Source: an uncultured Bacteroidota bacterium (GTDB lineage Bacteria; Bacteroidota; Bacteroidia; Chitinophagales; Chitinophagaceae). Taken from it: a stretch of DNA of 64,000 nt. The position numbers and the translations under genes were made by a program. Where the stretch lies: the NCBI GenBank assembly GCA_903819975.1, contig CAIJFI010000018.1:1-64000 (forward strand). The letters run 5' to 3'. Under the pieces are notes generated by a model. The model made no database searches and was not told where the DNA came from. It saw only the letters and a list, made by a program, of their open reading frames with translations. Shown here piece after piece: positions 62,620-64,000 of the stretch; position 1 is the stretch's first letter; every line of letters begins with the position of its first letter.

Positions 62620-63990
62620 TTATTTTTTTGTGTTCTTATTTATTACCTTCTTTTTGGTTTCTTTAGTCTTTCTATCAACCCAAATGTCTGTTGGAGATAT
62701 TCGTTTCTTTTTGTCTAAAAATTGTTTATTTACATCTTCAACATCTACTTTGTTATATCTTAATAGGGAACGGATATCAGTATGTCCTGTAGATTTCATC
62801 AATACCTCCATACTAATTCCGTCTTGAAGTGAATGTGTGATAAATGTTCTTCTCCCCGATACACTTGATATAATATCACATTTTTTATATTCAACTTTAT
62901 TGGATTTCCTATTTCTCTTTTCTATAAGGAATACATTTTGGTTTATACCAATTTTGTCAAGAACTAATTTAACCTCTTCGTTGAAGGTTTGGTTTGGAAC
63001 TTTTGGAAATAGTCTTGGATAATGAACCATATCAGGATATTTCTTCCCACTTAAATTAACTTTTTTAAGATTGTTGGATTTTAATTGGTCTATATAACCC
63101 CATAAGATTTTGACTTTTTGTTCTAATGTTCTTAAGGATATGTGAAAATGTTTAGAGGATAAGTCTAATTGAGGTATATAGATACTAAACTCTTTTATTA
63201 GTAGTTCAACTATATCTTCTGTTAAAGTGACTACAACTTTATTTATCATATTCGTCTTCTGTCTTATGTAAATAAAAGATAGGGTAGTGTCATTCTCCAA
63301 ATCCTCGTTATTTTCTAAATCTTGATATGTTAGTTTGTCAAAATCCACATAAGACATACCTGTAAGTGATAAAAATAACATTATTCTTAAAATTAGTAAT
63401 TCTCTATTGTTTAATTGGACCTCTGTTTTATCAAACCAATCTTCTTGTTTAATATCAATAAGTCCAATATAATATTTTATCATTAGTAGTTCAATCTTTG
63501 TAAAAACGACAAAGTCGGGTTTCTCTTTCATTACAACAAATGTCTCGTATTGTTCGGGTCTAACGAGTTTATATCTCTTGTGAGTATCTTTCAAGAATGT
63601 TTTTAAGTTCTTGATGTATTTTCCAATAGTTCCTTCTGTATTTCTACCACTATCTAAATAATAATCTACAAAATCATTATAGAAATCTTCATTAAATACA
63701 TCCCAAGTTGGGGTGATTTTATTTGTTGTGAAAAACTCTTTTAACCTATAACCTGTATTAAGATATACTCGTTTTGTTCCGTGTGACAAGTTCTTCTTTT
63801 TTACATACTCTTCAACAAAATCATCATAATATACACTGATGGATTTGGAAACACCATTTATACCTTTTTGAGAGTTAAGTGTATTTTTTAATTCTTGAAT
63901 GGAAGGGTATTTCTTATTATTATTAAAGTAGTATTGGTTTAATAAGTCCCTGATTTTGTTCTTTTCCGTTTCTAATTTTGATATAATCAC
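62620..63990 (-). CDS. Full-length tyrosine recombinase (integrase), possibly truncated at the window edge
   Basis: The 456-residue protein has an N-terminal SAM-like region (about 50-150, SHGTKRVYLNTGYRLKEFF) and a catalytic domain. It has K245 in RQKTN, R380 in SGRRTF, H403 in TGHTD and nucleophile Y412 in LLRYNKV. The usual first arginine is replaced by S213 in LTGMSYVDF, and the first histidine of HxxR by V377. A similar Arg-to-Ser change is known in IntDOT-type integrases. A GTG at 63990 is used as start, but the frame stays open to the edge, so the gene may begin further out. It is the likely integrase of the element. Confidence 0.8.
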   Translation of the reverse strand: MIISKLETEKNKIRDLLNQYYFNNNKKYPSIQELKNTLNSQKGINGVSKSISVYYDDFVEEYVKKKNLSHGTKRVYLNTGYRLKEFFTTNKITPTWDVFNEDFYNDFVDYYLDSGRNTEGTIGKYIKNLKTFLKDTHKRYKLVRPEQYETFVVMKEKPDFVVFTKIELLMIKYYIGLIDIKQEDWFDKTEVQLNNRELLILRIMLFLSLTGMSYVDFDKLTYQDLENNEDLENDTTLSFIYIRQKTNMINKVVVTLTEDIVELLIKEFSIYIPQLDLSSKHFHISLRTLEQKVKILWGYIDQLKSNNLKKVNLSGKKYPDMVHYPRLFPKVPNQTFNEEVKLVLDKIGINQNVFLIEKRNRKSNKVEYKKCDIISSVSGRRTFITHSLQDGISMEVLMKSTGHTDIRSLLRYNKVDVEDVNKQFLDKKKRISPTDIWVDRKTKETKKKVINKNTKK

Positions 63991-64000
63991 ATCTCTATTA

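Larger units (their letters stand above)
57664..64000. mobile_element. Integrative element at tRNA-Cys (right end beyond the window)
   Basis: From tRNA-Cys to the window edge the DNA is visibly more AT-rich and the genes lose housekeeping character. It holds two tyrosine recombinases, a Rep-like HUH protein, short unknown genes, two secreted or outer-membrane proteins and two tiny membrane proteins. Most genes read leftward, toward the tRNA. No second copy of the tRNA 3' end is present in the window, so the far attachment site must lie beyond base 64000. The exact left boundary is uncertain: it may lie in the tRNA, its terminator or the repeat at 57710-57731. Confidence 0.72.

Noticed and set aside
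57664..64000. CRISPR array, cas genes or other known defence system in the element
   Set aside because: No regularly spaced repeats with unique spacers and no recognisable nuclease, helicase or restriction gene were seen. The two short repeats found have only two copies each.

Overview
The window looks like the chromosome of an AT-rich Bacteroidota bacterium, most likely from the Chitinophagaceae or a near relative. This rests on three things. Start codons mostly lack Shine-Dalgarno sequences, and genes are preceded by the Bacteroidota promoter -7 element TAnnTTTG. Some promoters also carry TTG exactly 19 bases upstream (the SDR gene, lpdA, tRNA-Lys). The gene content also fits: BshC (bacillithiol), MqnA plus a UbiD-type decarboxylase (futalosine menaquinone route), secreted M28 peptidases, GH29 and GH20 hydrolases, YfhO and many outer-membrane beta-barrels. 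No database search was possible, so family names come from recognised motifs.

Layout. 1-3.0 kb: porin and ammonium transporter. 3.0-9.5 kb: two secreted M28 peptidases, an SPFH protein, the NAD(P)HX repair enzyme NnrD, a lipoprotein and a Bcr/CflA-type exporter. 9.5-13.4 kb: a large secreted glycoside-hydrolase-like protein and an outer-membrane protein. 13.5-17.4 kb: a FAD/Fe-S 2-hydroxyacid dehydrogenase fusion, a DUF5808 protein and a HigBA toxin-antitoxin pair. 17.5-17.8 kb: tRNA-Lys beside an unusual GC-rich non-coding stretch. 17.9-43.7 kb: mostly housekeeping genes (SDR, SAM hydrolase family, lpdA, prfC, rimO, bshC, purE, pdxJ, ubiD-like, ahcY, valS, purB) with alpha-L-fucosidase, beta-hexosaminidase and an Omp85-like protein between them. 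43.7-54.1 kb: mqnA, then a surface-polysaccharide cluster (flippase, four family-2 glycosyltransferases, FkbM methyltransferase, acyltransferase, YfhO) on alternating strands with very short or overlapping junctions. 54.2-57.5 kb: a queuosine-precursor transporter, NUDIX hydrolase, dapF and a nucleoside phosphorylase.

From tRNA-Cys (57593-57663) to the right edge the character changes. This more AT-rich stretch carries two tyrosine recombinases, a small protein with the three motifs of a rolling-circle HUH Rep, several short proteins of unknown function, two secreted or outer-membrane proteins and two tiny membrane proteins. I read it as one end of an integrative element inserted at the tRNA-Cys 3' end and continuing beyond base 64000. 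It is the best candidate here for something undescribed. Three parts deserve most attention: the Rep-like protein with its folded GC-rich 3' flank, the catalytic-domain-only recombinase with a perfect 9-bp inverted repeat in its leader, and a paired GGGGACAACA repeat just past the tRNA terminator.

Several start codons were placed inside the longest open frame because the extra upstream codons overlap promoter elements or are non-ATG. These are the SDR, dehydrogenase fusion, pdxJ, purB, exonuclease, NUDIX, GH20, acyltransferase, NnrD, SPFH and 54.2-kb membrane protein genes.
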